DNA of 64,000 nucleotides from positions 1 through 64,000 of the IMG/VR virus record IMGVR_UViG_3300042691_027299, one strand, 5' to 3'. Position 1 is the stretch's first letter; the number at the start of each line of letters is the position of its first letter. The stretch comes from a virus. The notes under the pieces were generated by a model. The model saw only the letters and a list, made by a program, of their open reading frames with translations. It was not told the DNA's origin and did no database searches. Both the position numbers and the translations under genes were made by a program. Positions 21,794-28,543 of this stretch are shown here, piece after piece.

Positions 21794-22294
21794 TTAATTT
21801 TCAACGCTTTCTGGCCTTGTTAACTTTTGCCGCTTTTTGCTGTTGGGGGTTTGTGTTGGTCCCGGCTGCATCGGCGCGTGCGTGGGCCGATGACTCCGAA
21901 GCCCCGAATAGTGGAACGTATGCAGGCACAGGATGTGCTCTAGCTGATCGTTCAGGTGAAACCATTCCCCGTGCACCCAGACGTGGCGCAGCGCCTTTTT
22001 GATCATGTCCTCGGCCACCGCACCACCCAACAGCACCCCCAACACAACGACCTGGTAAGGGCAGTGTCCTTGGATCTGTCGAAGCCGAAAGCCGGGGTTG
22101 TTGCTCATGCCGACTTTCACCCGATCACGGCAGGTCATGAAGTAGACTAACGGCTCGTTGTTGTTGCCGATTGGGAATGTCGGCTCGCGCGTGGCGATCG
22201 GTGCCCGCCGCTTAATTGCTTCGATCAATGTCTCGGCCGTGTAGAAGCGGCGCTCCTCATCCCAGATGTCCGGGACGGTGTGATCAATCCTCAT
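21794..22294 (-). CDS. GIY-YIG (T5orf172/MUG113-like) nuclease-fold protein
   Basis: A 166-residue protein starting at ATG 22294 (MRIDHTVPDIWDE) behind GGAGAAAG; it overlaps the integrase end. Residues 48-125 contain LVYFMTCRDRVKVGMSNNPGFRLRQIQ, where VYF...VKVG is the GIY-YIG-like core of the T5orf172/Mug113 group, followed by AEDMIKKALRHVWVHGEWFHL, whose Glu and GEWF are typical. The C-terminal 40 residues are disordered and basic. DNA endonuclease activity is inferred from the family. Confidence 0.7.
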   Translation of the reverse strand: MRIDHTVPDIWDEERRFYTAETLIEAIKRRAPIATREPTFPIGNNNEPLVYFMTCRDRVKVGMSNNPGFRLRQIQGHCPYQVVVLGVLLGGAVAEDMIKKALRHVWVHGEWFHLNDQLEHILCLHTFHYSGLRSHRPTHAPMQPGPTQTPNSKKRQKLTRPESVEN

Positions 22295-23297
22295 TCTTTC
22301 TCCGCATCGCGACGACCTTGCCGTCTGTATCCAGCAAGCGCGGCATCTTGCCAAGCGCCGACCTAACTTCCGTGCCGATGACGTGCCGGTACTTCTCCGT
22401 CACCGATACCGAGCTGTGGCCAAGATGGTCCTTGATTACTTCCAGTGCAGCGCCGGACTGGCCGAGCCACGTTGCGAAAGAGTGCCGGATGTCGTGCCAT
22501 CGAAAATTGGTGATTTGCGCTCGATCCAACGCGGTCTCAAAATGCCGGCGCCAGTTTGTCGTGTCGAAGACGTGTTCGCGGTCCTTGGGCAAGGACGCCA
22601 GCAGCAGGATTGCTTCATCGCTGAGTGCAACCGTCCGCTCGTATCCACCCTTCACCCTGACCGTAATAGAGCTAGCCTTGACGTTCTCCCATCGCAGGTT
22701 AAAAGCCTCACGCTTTCGGAGGCCGGTCATGAACATGAACTGGCAGACCTGTCGGATGTGAAGCGGCAGCGCGTCGATCAATCGGGCTGCCTCGGCAGGA
22801 TCCAGATGGCGCACGCGGGCGCGCTCTTTAGTCTTCATCGCAGACCAGTCAATCACCTTGACGGGCTGTTCCCATCGCTTTGCTGCAATGCTGTGGACGC
22901 CGTGGAGCGTGGTGACGGTGCGGTTGATAGATATTTCCCCGATGCCCTTGGCTCTCATCGCGGCGACCATAGCCGCGACATGCTTTGCCGACAGATCAGC
23001 TAGCGGCGTTCGCGCGTCGATAAAGTCGCAACAATATCTTAACCAGCGTTGCACGTTGCGGGCGTCTTTCAGTCGCCGTCCGTGCTCGATCCAGTACCGA
23101 CCGCAGGCGTGATCAAGCGTAAGGACCGGGACCGCTGACGAGGCAGGAAGCTGGCGGATCGCTTGTTCTCTAAGCTGCTTTTCAAACTGTTCCGCGTCCC
23201 GGCGGGTGCGCGCGCCAGTGCTTCGGACAATCCGACGCCCTTTGACGATAATTTCTGTGTACCAATATGGGGAGTTGGTCCGCTTGAAGAGTGACAC
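22284..23297 (-). CDS. int: Tyrosine site-specific integrase
   Basis: A 337-residue phage integrase. Catalytic residues are visible: R194 in TGLRKREAF, K216 in VKGGYER, H268-x-x-R271 in WHDIRHSF, H294 in HLGHSSVSVT and the nucleophile Y303 in EKYRH. N-terminal arm-binding and core-binding domains cover residues 1-160. Start at GTG 23297 behind GAGAGG; an in-frame stop lies just upstream, fixing the start. It is expected to recombine the tRNA-Lys core at 21735. It is last but two in the leftward operon, and its 5' 229 bases overlap the excisionase-like gene. Confidence 0.95.
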   Translation of the reverse strand: MSLFKRTNSPYWYTEIIVKGRRIVRSTGARTRRDAEQFEKQLREQAIRQLPASSAVPVLTLDHACGRYWIEHGRRLKDARNVQRWLRYCCDFIDARTPLADLSAKHVAAMVAAMRAKGIGEISINRTVTTLHGVHSIAAKRWEQPVKVIDWSAMKTKERARVRHLDPAEAARLIDALPLHIRQVCQFMFMTGLRKREAFNLRWENVKASSITVRVKGGYERTVALSDEAILLLASLPKDREHVFDTTNWRRHFETALDRAQITNFRWHDIRHSFATWLGQSGAALEVIKDHLGHSSVSVTEKYRHVIGTEVRSALGKMPRLLDTDGKVVAMRRKNED

Positions 23298-23449
23298 TTG
23301 GACCTCTCAATGTGCTGTTCCACGTCCTTTGGATCATACAGCCGTCGCCGGTCGATTCTGACCACCGGGATCTTGAGGTTGCGCACATGGCGCGGGGTGC
23401 ACCGAAGATGCTCCGCAACTTCCTGAATTGTCCATAGCCGGTGCGTCAT
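23069..23449 (-). CDS. Excisionase-like helix-turn-helix protein
   Basis: A 126-residue frame. Residues 1-50 are a MerR/excisionase-type winged helix (HRLWTIQEVAEHLRCTPRHVRNLKIPVVRIDRRRLYDPKDVEQHI), as in HTH_17 proteins that direct excision. The remaining 75 residues are read from the integrase gene in another frame and are low-complexity, so the functional part may be only the first third. Its position directly before the integrase supports an Xis role. Confidence 0.7.
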   Translation of the reverse strand: MTHRLWTIQEVAEHLRCTPRHVRNLKIPVVRIDRRRLYDPKDVEQHIERSKCHSSSGPTPHIGTQKLSSKGVGLSEALARAPAGTRNSLKSSLENKRSASFLPRQRSRSLRLITPAVGTGSSTDGD

Positions 23450-23763
23450 AGCCCCTTACCCCATGGATCGTGTCGCTTCGGAAACGGGCGTTTCTTGCGC
23501 AGCCCGGCGCGCTTTGCCTCGATGCGAGCGGCTTTCGCAATGCGAGGCACGTCTACGTTTGCCGTGATCTTGCGATGGCAATTCGCGTCCAGCACCCGGC
23601 AATTGTCGAGCGTGTTGCTGCCCCCGAACGAGTAGGGCACCGGATAGTGGTCATATTCGGCGCTTGTGATCTTGAGCGGGATCGCGTGCGCACCGCACTC
23701 GCAATGGCCGCCGGATCGTGCCCAAGCCGCGCGCTTTACAGACTCAGGGAAAGCGCGGGTCAT
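23446..23763 (-). CDS. HNH endonuclease
   Basis: A 105-residue protein with start ATG 23763 coupled to the previous stop. Core: GGHCECGAHAIPL (a zinc-binding CxC pair), then ITSAEYDHYPVPYSFGGSNTLDNCRVLDANCHRKIT, the HNH signature with the His of EYDHY, the Asn of DNCRVL and the last HRK. The C-terminal tail is basic. In this leftward operon with ERF and exonuclease genes it may assist recombination, or be selfish. HNH proteins often act in packaging, but this one is far from terminase. Confidence 0.85.
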   Translation of the reverse strand: MTRAFPESVKRAAWARSGGHCECGAHAIPLKITSAEYDHYPVPYSFGGSNTLDNCRVLDANCHRKITANVDVPRIAKAARIEAKRAGLRKKRPFPKRHDPWGKGL

Positions 23764-24032
23764 TCCGTCACCTTTGGACGGGCGGCAATGGCAGCGCTGA
23801 AGCCTTTTACCGGCCAATCGTAATAGGTCTTGAGCATCTCCACCATTGGGCCTGTCGGCTCCACCGGCACCACGACATGCGTTCCGCTGGCTTCGATGAC
23901 TGCAATAGCAATGCAAGCCTTTGCCTTCCATTCGTCCCACGTTTCGTAAGCAAGCTGGTCCCACAAAGAAAAACCCCCGTGGTAGTCGCGTTCTAAAGCT
24001 CGCGCGATCTTCTCAATCAGTTCCTCGCTCAT
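23760..24032 (-). CDS. 90-residue hypothetical phage protein
   Basis: Begins MSEELIEKIARALERDYHGGFSLWDQLAYETWDEWKAKACIAIAVIEASG, a pattern frequent in alphaproteobacterial phage proteins of unknown function ('ia.al......W..l.......A.aai.ale'). Coupled by overlapping ATGA to both neighbours. Confidence 0.65.
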   Translation of the reverse strand: MSEELIEKIARALERDYHGGFSLWDQLAYETWDEWKAKACIAIAVIEASGTHVVVPVEPTGPMVEMLKTYYDWPVKGFSAAIAARPKVTE

Positions 24033-24274
24033 GTCTCGCGCCTCCGTTTGCGCTCGGCAAGCATGGCTTCTGCGAGATCATACGCCCGAGAAGAAATAAC
24101 GCTTGAGTAACCGTTGCCAGTCGCGGCGCACAGCCCCTGCATTGCAATCTCTGCAAGGCGATCAAGTTCCCGCCAGTCTGCTTCCGTTCGATGGCACTCC
24201 AGGTGATATTCCTTGCCATCTATATGCACACGACTGCGGGGCAACTCTCCGTTACATCGGGCGCAGTTACTCAT
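24029..24274 (-). CDS. 81-residue protein with N-terminal zinc motif
   Basis: CARCNGELPRSRVHIDGKEYHLECHRTEADW carries CxxC and H-x-x-C at LIM-half-finger spacing, followed by a helical region. Coupled to neighbours by overlapping start/stop codons. Function unknown. Confidence 0.6.
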   Translation of the reverse strand: MSNCARCNGELPRSRVHIDGKEYHLECHRTEADWRELDRLAEIAMQGLCAATGNGYSSVISSRAYDLAEAMLAERKRRRET

Positions 24275-24675
24275 GCTGCCTTCTCCCGTAACAGCGCCTC
24301 GGGATCAAGGCCGGTTTCTACGCGGATTACCTCGTCAACGTCATCGTTCAACTTGCAAAACGCATTGTGCCCGAGCTTCTCAAATGCGATGGACTGCGGC
24401 ACGCAGACGGCCACGTTATTGCCGATGACCTTGGTCCACGAATGACACCGAAACATCATGAAGCCGATGATCGGGATGAGCTTTGCAAACTGCTCGGCAT
24501 CGGCGCCAACCTCAAACTCGTGAATGTAGCAATGTTCCGCGCGGACCAGCAGCCACGCGCGCAAGTGCTCGGCATCCTTGGGCTTGAACTTGTGCCACTC
24601 CGGCCAATGATGAAACGTGGCCGCGATGACCGCAAAGAAGCGTTTATGTTGGTCAAGGCTTCTCGGCTTGCTCAT
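24271..24675 (-). CDS. Recombination-operon hypothetical protein
   Basis: A 134-residue protein starting at ATG 24675 (MSKPRSLDQHKRFFAVIAATFHHWPE). The pattern 'dqhrr.Fa.i...f..wpe......s...Lr..l' followed by HCYIHEFEVGADAEQF recalls the phage DUF1367-type family that accompanies recombination genes. I could not verify this without a search. Function unknown. Confidence 0.6.
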   Translation of the reverse strand: MSKPRSLDQHKRFFAVIAATFHHWPEWHKFKPKDAEHLRAWLLVRAEHCYIHEFEVGADAEQFAKLIPIIGFMMFRCHSWTKVIGNNVAVCVPQSIAFEKLGHNAFCKLNDDVDEVIRVETGLDPEALLREKAA

Positions 24676-24959
24676 GGCAACCCCATGCTTGCCCGGCACA
24701 TCTTGTGTGCGCTGCGAACTTGTTCCCGAGCCGATGGGCTCAAGCCTTCCGCTTCAAGACAACGGCCTAGCGCTCGCATAGCTGAGGCAATGACAAGCTG
24801 ATCGTTGACGCGCTCGCGTCGCTGGAGAGATTCGAGGGCTCCGAGCAGTTCGGCGTTGGAGCGCTCGGCATCTTTGATGAGGGCGGCAAGTTCAACACTT
24901 GATTGCGCACCGTCACTTCCTTGACGTTGATGCGCCACCGCTGGTGCAATTCTCGGCAT
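24672..24959 (-). CDS. Helical hypothetical protein, extensively overlapped
   Basis: About 95 residues from ATG 24959; the ordered part is VELAALIKDAERSNAELLGALESLQRRERVNDQLVIASAMRALG, a coiled coil. The 5' two thirds overlap the next gene in another frame, so the true start may be internal. Its stop is coupled to the following gene. Confidence 0.5.
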   Translation of the reverse strand: MPRIAPAVAHQRQGSDGAQSSVELAALIKDAERSNAELLGALESLQRRERVNDQLVIASAMRALGRCLEAEGLSPSAREQVRSAHKMCRASMGLP

Positions 24960-25072
24960 ATGTCCTCCCACCCGAGGCCCTTGGCCCGGTAGCTTTCAAT
25001 GAGGTTGTGGACGCGACATGCTTCGACTGAATAGAGTTGAGACTTGCGGGGCCGGCGCTTGTTGGTAAGCAT
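24767..25072 (-). CDS. Helix-turn-helix-like small protein
   Basis: A 101-residue frame starting at ATG 25072 behind GGAGGG. Residues 18-62 (RVHNLIESYRAKGLGWEDICRELHQRWRINVKEVTVRNQVLNL) resemble a DNA-binding helix-turn-helix of GcrA/Sigma-70 region 4 style. The last 35 residues are Ser/Pro-rich and read across the neighbouring gene, so only the first part may matter. Confidence 0.5.
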   Translation of the reverse strand: MLTNKRRPRKSQLYSVEACRVHNLIESYRAKGLGWEDICRELHQRWRINVKEVTVRNQVLNLPPSSKMPSAPTPNCSEPSNLSSDASASTISLSLPQLCER

Positions 25073-25692
25073 CACGCCGCCCTCCGATACGCGGTGTTGA
25101 GCGCTGCAATCGTTTCGTCGACTTCCTGCAAGAACTCGACAATCGCGCCGCTCAACCCGGCAATGGTTTCCTCGTCACGCTCCAGGCGCTTCACGAACAG
25201 CCGAAGGTCTTCCGGCATGCGCGGATCGTAGGAGACGAAATCGCACCAGGAACGATCAGTGCAGGCCATTTGCCACTGCATTTGCAGGGCGTACTTGCCC
25301 GGCACCGACTTGCCTAGAAGCGTCTCGATGTGCGTTGCCGTGTTCGGGCACTTAATCTCGACAAGACCATTCGTGCCGATCAAGCCGTCCGGGCTGGCGC
25401 CGCTCATGGCAATGGTCGGGTGCTGCGCAAACGCTATCTGCTCAACGTCGGTGTTTTGATAAAAGCAGTATGCCTCGCGAGCTTCGGCCTCAGTGGCAAC
25501 GCCCCATTCCATCGCGGCGTTCGTGTAGCTCTCACCAAGGATGCCGGTCAGGCGTTCGGCCACCAGTTGCGCGCGATAGTTGGCGCGGCTGGCGCTCCAT
25601 CCCGTTTTTGTTTTGGCAACCACATCTGCAACGCGCGAGGCCGTCACCTTGCCGAGCCTGATTGCCTTCCATTCGTCCGAACCTTGTTCCAT
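25072..25692 (-). CDS. YqaJ/lambda-type 5'-3' exonuclease
   Basis: A 206-residue protein starting MEQGSDEWKAIRLGKVTASR, the family's N-terminal 'qgs.eWl..R.gkiTaSr'. Nuclease residues: D102 in SGASPDGLIG, then E112-x-K114 in GLVEIKCP (the D...ExK active site), with LQMQWQMACT further on. It would degrade one DNA strand and hand the single strand to the ERF annealing protein encoded upstream, as in lambda Exo-Beta pairs. Confidence 0.92.
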   Translation of the reverse strand: MEQGSDEWKAIRLGKVTASRVADVVAKTKTGWSASRANYRAQLVAERLTGILGESYTNAAMEWGVATEAEAREAYCFYQNTDVEQIAFAQHPTIAMSGASPDGLIGTNGLVEIKCPNTATHIETLLGKSVPGKYALQMQWQMACTDRSWCDFVSYDPRMPEDLRLFVKRLERDEETIAGLSGAIVEFLQEVDETIAALNTAYRRAA

Positions 25693-25693
25693 G

Positions 25694-26581
25694 TCAGCCC
25701 GCCTTTTTCTTGAGGGCTGCAATGGCGCGCTCGTAGTCGGATGCTTTTAGGTCGGGCAGCTTCTCAATCTTGAAGTAGCCGCAAAACTTCGGCAAATCCG
25801 CTTCCGTTGCCTCGATCAGATCGCGCAACGTTGACTCTTGTTCTTCGGTAATGAATTGAGACGGGGCCGCGCCGTCCGTGTCTTTGTCGTCATGGCCAAC
25901 CAGATTGAGCAGGGCGAACGCGGCGTAGCGCTTGCCGTAGGACACAGACGAACCCCACCCCTGCACGTTGTTCTTGGCCCCACCCGTATCAATCGGCAGT
26001 GCCAGTTGCGAGCGCTCGGAATGCCCGTCAACGTGGGTGAGAACTGCCGTCACGTTCACGCGATCCGCTGCGGTTTGCGCGGTTTCGAACGTCAGCACCA
26101 ATTCCTCGGAGGCCAACACCGGCTCGATTTGCGCGCAAACTTCCTCCCACTTTGCATAAGTCGATTGCTTAACCTTGCCGACCTTTGCGCCGCGATCGTC
26201 TTTGACGTTGCCCTCGATAACGCCCGTCTTGATGAGCTTGGGCATTTTGGATTTGGCACGCATCAGCGCCGATACGAATGATGACTTTGCCGCTCGCGCC
26301 GTGGCGCGCTCATACATGGCATACATGCGCTCAACGCGCTCGACATCAGCGCCAGACGCAATCGCGCGGTCAATCATGCTGATGAGTGCGGCGGATTCCG
26401 AGCTTGCCGCAGACGGCAGGCGCACTAGCCGATCAGCGCCGCGAGATACCTCGCCAGATCCGCCATTCCCTTGCCGATCAACAACCCGATCACCAGTGTC
26501 ACCGCTACGATCAGCAGGTGCGCTATCGCTCCCGCTATGCCCCGCAGCCAAATCAGCCTGTCCATCCGTTGCCCTGTCCAT
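25694..26581 (-). CDS. erf: ERF family single-strand annealing protein
   Basis: A 295-residue protein. Start ATG 26581 behind AGGGAG. The first 60 residues are acidic and disordered (many Asp/Gly/Ser). The ERF core begins at LISMIDRAIASGADVERVERMYAMYERATARAAKSSF and includes KQSTYAKWEEVCAQIEPVL and the family signature GWGSSVSYGKRYAAFALLNLVGHDDKD. It anneals complementary strands in phage recombination and pairs with the exonuclease immediately downstream. Confidence 0.92.
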   Translation of the reverse strand: MDRATDGQADLAAGHSGSDSAPADRSGDTGDRVVDRQGNGGSGEVSRGADRLVRLPSAASSESAALISMIDRAIASGADVERVERMYAMYERATARAAKSSFVSALMRAKSKMPKLIKTGVIEGNVKDDRGAKVGKVKQSTYAKWEEVCAQIEPVLASEELVLTFETAQTAADRVNVTAVLTHVDGHSERSQLALPIDTGGAKNNVQGWGSSVSYGKRYAAFALLNLVGHDDKDTDGAAPSQFITEEQESTLRDLIEATEADLPKFCGYFKIEKLPDLKASDYERAIAALKKKAG

Positions 26582-26664
26582 TAGCTCGCGCTCCCTATGA
26601 GGTATCCGCAGACAAAAACGGCCGACAAAAGCACGGCCCATGCAAACGCAACATCCACTTCCAT
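26581..26664 (-). CDS. 27-residue membrane peptide
   Basis: TGATG overlap with the upstream stop and TAATG overlap with the ERF start. The product is MEVDVAFAWAVLLSAVFVCG followed by YLIGSAS, nearly all a single TM helix. Coupling to both sides supports translation, but the size makes it uncertain. A longer version from ATG 26691 is in frame. Confidence 0.4.
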   Translation of the reverse strand: MEVDVAFAWAVLLSAVFVCGYLIGSAS

Positions 26665-26825
26665 CACCCCTCGCACTCGATGCGATGACATGCCCAATCA
26701 TCCGGTGATCTGTTTTGATCGAGGGCGAGCTTGCGTATTGCCTGCCGCGCCTCGCACTCCGTTTGGTAATCTGCGGGCTCTGGGAAGCCGCTTGTCAGGT
26801 CGATGATGATCCAGACCACCCGCAT
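26664..26825 (-). CDS. 53-residue hypothetical protein
   Basis: Starts at ATG 26825 with an excellent CAGGAGG six bases upstream and ends in a TGATG overlap. Product MRVVWIIIDLTSGFPEPADY then a helix with two cysteines (ECEARQAIRKLALD) and a C-terminal Cys pair. The first strand 'vvwiIiD' followed by a helix is common in tiny phage proteins. Function unknown. Confidence 0.6.
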   Translation of the reverse strand: MRVVWIIIDLTSGFPEPADYQTECEARQAIRKLALDQNRSPDDWACHRIECEG

Positions 26826-26846
26826 GATCGGCCTCCTGAAAAAGTC

Positions 26847-26933
26847 GGCGGGGGCGGTCCCCGTCCGCTGTAAGCAGCCGCCCCCGCCTGACCGACGCTG
26901 CCCTCAAGGCAACCCCCGATGCCCCGCGTCGGT
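26847..26933 (-). terminator. Two tandem perfect hairpins; the distal one terminator-like
   Basis: On the minus strand, an 8-bp stem (ACCGACGC/GCGTCGGT, 26891-26898 with 26926-26933) is followed by an 11-bp stem (GGCGGGGGCGG/CCGCCCCCGCC, 26847-26857 with 26878-26888) and then a T4 run. The structure lies between two leftward genes and just before the Shine-Dalgarno of the 26664 gene, so it would attenuate transcription into the ERF/exonuclease/integrase genes unless antiterminated. Confidence 0.65.
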
Positions 26934-26943
26934 GTTCGAATGG

Positions 26944-27252
26944 TCAAGCAACGGCGCTTTGAACTCTGCTCTCAAGCAGAGCAACGCGCTGGCGAAGCCG
27001 AGCGTTTTCGGCTGTTAGGTCGGCCATTTGTTGCGGATAGACGCTCGGTCCATCGAGGTAGGACCATCGCGACGGCTCGCCAAATGCAGCAATCGCGCGC
27101 CCGATAAATTCGTCGGGGAGATTGAAAACTGTAATCTCAAAGCTGCCGCTCTCGACAGTTTCTATCTTGATCGTGAGGCACCGCGCGTTGTCGTAAATAA
27201 TGGAATTCAACGTCGCGGAATGTGCCGAATGAATCATCATGATGGTGCTCAT
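26944..27252 (-). CDS. Hypothetical protein with C-terminal leucine-zipper-like helix
   Basis: A 102-residue protein from ATG 27252 (CGGAGCC upstream). A beta-rich first half (RCLTIKIETVESGSFEITVFNLPDEF) is followed by a short coiled coil at the end (MADLTAENARLRQRVALLESRV). Second gene of the leftward operon. Function unknown. Confidence 0.55.
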   Translation of the reverse strand: MSTIMMIHSAHSATLNSIIYDNARCLTIKIETVESGSFEITVFNLPDEFIGRAIAAFGEPSRWSYLDGPSVYPQQMADLTAENARLRQRVALLESRVQSAVA

Positions 27253-27286
27253 TGCATGGCTCCGTTCGATGCAAATAGAGGTTGAG

Positions 27287-27622
27287 TTAAAGCGGAACGG
27301 CGTCGCCCCACTTTTTCGGGCGTGCCACAAAGCGCTCAAATGCGCGCTCGCGCAGAGCTTCGTTGATCCTGTCTTTGTACTCGCGCTCGATGGCCTCCGT
27401 GAGCGCCCACCAAAGCTGTGTGTCGCGCTTCACGTCCTGCCAGCGCTCGTTGATGCCTGGGCCGTCGTCGACCTTCTGGCGCAGCTCGGTGACTTGTCCG
27501 CGCGCGTCGACGCTGAACTCGCCATCGAAAATGAAGGGTGAAATCCAGTGGTCGCAGAGAAGGACGTGGGTCAGCTCATCCACGATAAGCCCGTCAATGA
27601 CTGAATCCGTTTCGTTGGTCAT
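27287..27622 (-). CDS. First gene of the leftward early operon
   Basis: A 111-residue protein starting at ATG 27622 behind CAGGGG. Acidic, with ELTHVLLCDHWISPFIFDGEFSVDARGQVTELRQKVD. It is preceded by a structured leader and the leftward promoter/operators, the location of lambda N, but the protein is not Arg-rich and does not look like an N-type antiterminator. Function unknown. Confidence 0.55.
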   Translation of the reverse strand: MTNETDSVIDGLIVDELTHVLLCDHWISPFIFDGEFSVDARGQVTELRQKVDDGPGINERWQDVKRDTQLWWALTEAIEREYKDRINEALRERAFERFVARPKKWGDAVPL

Positions 27623-27642
27623 GTGCTTGCCCCTGATTTGCA

Positions 27643-27711
27643 ATCCACCGGGGCGGGTATGGGGGAACGATGCTTGTCGGCCGGATCACGCTTCCGGTTG
27701 CCCCGGTGGAT
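27643..27711 (-). other. Structured 5' untranslated region
   Basis: A perfect 12-bp stem (ATCCACCGGGGC at 27643-27654 with GCCCCGGTGGAT at 27700-27711) encloses 45 bases that contain a smaller CCGGA/TCCGG hairpin (27681-27697). It lies between the leftward promoter and the first gene, so it would form at the 5' end of the transcript. Candidate attenuator, nut-like site or riboregulator. Confidence 0.6.
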
Positions 27712-27718
27712 GTGTTAA

Positions 27719-27770
27719 GGGATACATAACGAACTGTGATACGTCAAGCGTAAAAATCACGGCGCGTTAT
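27719..27770 (-). promoter_or_regulatory. Leftward early promoter with two operators
   Basis: On the minus strand: TTGACG (27742-27747), 17 bases, TATCCC (27719-27724). One operator, ATAACGAACTGTGAT (27726-27740), sits inside the spacer; a second, ATCACGGCGCGTTAT (27756-27770), lies just upstream. Both fit the palindrome ATnAC-N5-GTnAT found also at 28162 and 28211. Repressor binding would block the promoter. This is the OL/PL equivalent. Confidence 0.7.
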
Positions 27771-27843
27771 TTTTATGTGTGCAACGAGCATACAAAGACA
27801 CGCGCCAGCGCGAAGGCGGGAGCCAAGTAGTCTTACGACTTTC

Positions 27844-27856
27844 GGGGGGGGGGGGG
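27844..27856. repeat. Thirteen-G homopolymer
   Basis: A run of 13 G just beyond the 3' end of the repressor gene (which ends at 27863). It is the longest homopolymer I noticed here. It could slip during replication, form a quadruplex, or reflect a length error in sequencing. It is not in a coding sequence. Confidence 0.9.
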
Positions 27857-27862
27857 TGTGAG

Positions 27863-28147
27863 TTACGCTCGACGCTCTGCCCGCAAAGCATCAACGAGAC
27901 GCTTGGGCAGTCCGCTCGGGTCGCCACGATACAGCCAGTCTAGAGTCAAATGGTAGCGTTCGCAGAGTACCAAGGCCGCCGCCAGCGTCAGACAACGCGC
28001 GCCGGTTTCATATTGATTATAGCGCGGCTGGCTCAAGTCTGCGCCTCTCCCGAATTCCTCTTGCTCCATGCCCAACGCTCTGCGCGTCCGCGCAAGGCGG
28101 CGCGCCACGTTGTTTGCGAGTTCGGGGCCATCGTCGGGGTCGATCAT
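27863..28147 (-). CDS. XRE-family repressor (CI-like)
   Basis: A 94-residue protein with a Cro/CI helix-turn-helix (ARRLARTRRALGMEQEEFGRGADLSQPRYNQYETGARCLTLAAALVLCERYHLTLDWLYRG), the layout of short XRE repressors. It lacks the peptidase domain of lambda CI, so it is unlikely to self-cleave through RecA. Divergent from the Cro-like gene, flanked by two operator regions; its own promoter contains an operator (28162). The start ATG 28147 lies 9 bases behind the -10, giving a nearly leaderless mRNA. Confidence 0.82.
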   Translation of the reverse strand: MIDPDDGPELANNVARRLARTRRALGMEQEEFGRGADLSQPRYNQYETGARCLTLAAALVLCERYHLTLDWLYRGDPSGLPKRLVDALRAERRA

Positions 28148-28156
28148 AGATCGGAA

Positions 28157-28230
28157 TATAAATCACATTGGGTTATCCACGTCCAATAACACTCTGACGC
28201 TTGTCAATTCATAACGGACTGTGATATGCG
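28157..28230. promoter_or_regulatory. Central operator region with divergent promoters
   Basis: Leftward promoter for the repressor: TTGGAC (complement of 28181-28186), 18 bases, TTTATA (complement of 28157-28162), with operator ATCACATTGGGTTAT (28162-28176) overlapping the -10 and spacer. Rightward promoter: TTGTCA (28201-28206), 17-18 bases, ATATGC/TATGCG, with operator ATAACGGACTGTGAT (28211-28225) in the spacer. Equivalent to lambda OR. Confidence 0.7.
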
Positions 28231-28237
28231 TAGCTTC

Positions 28238-28492
28238 ATGATGATCGAGACCATCAACGATTTGATCGAGGCTTACGGCGGCGCCAGCGCGCTTGGCGAA
28301 AAGCTCGGCATCACCCAGGAGGCGGTGTCCATGTGGCGGGCACGGGGCGAGATCCCTGGTGGCTGGCACATGGAGTTGTTTGTCGACGGGCGTTCTCGCG
28401 GTTGGGAAATGGCCCCGTCCGTTTTTGGTTTTCACGACCCCGACAGCGCTCAGAAATTCCTACAGGCCACACGCCAGCGCTGCGTCGCCTAA
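28238..28492 (+). CDS. Cro-like helix-turn-helix protein
   Basis: About 84 residues. The frame opens at ATG 28226, but that codon abuts the operator and overlaps the probable -10; ATG 28238 or 28241 lies at the expected transcription start, so a leaderless message is likely. The domain LIEAYGGASALGEKLGITQEAVSMWRARGEIPGGWHMEL is a YdaS/Cro-type HTH. Opposite to the repressor and sharing its operators. It would shut off repressor synthesis and tune early genes. Confidence 0.78.
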   Translation: MMIETINDLIEAYGGASALGEKLGITQEAVSMWRARGEIPGGWHMELFVDGRSRGWEMAPSVFGFHDPDSAQKFLQATRQRCVA

Positions 28493-28521
28493 GCGTCCCC
28501 GTATCCGTTGCTTTGCGTCAA

Positions 28522-28543
28522 CGCCCGGCCGCAGCGCCGGGCG
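28522..28543 (+). terminator. GC hairpin, possible weak terminator
   Basis: An 8-bp stem CGCCCGGC/GCCGGGCG with a short loop, 30 bases behind the Cro-like gene. No T run follows, so it is not a standard intrinsic terminator; it may be a pause site, an RNA 3' stabiliser or tR1-like. Confidence 0.4.

Noticed and set aside
26698-26907. A 69-codon minus-strand frame (MRAASVRRGR...)
   Set aside because: It runs across the double hairpin and is out of frame with the well-started 53-residue gene at 26664-26825, which has a perfect Shine-Dalgarno.
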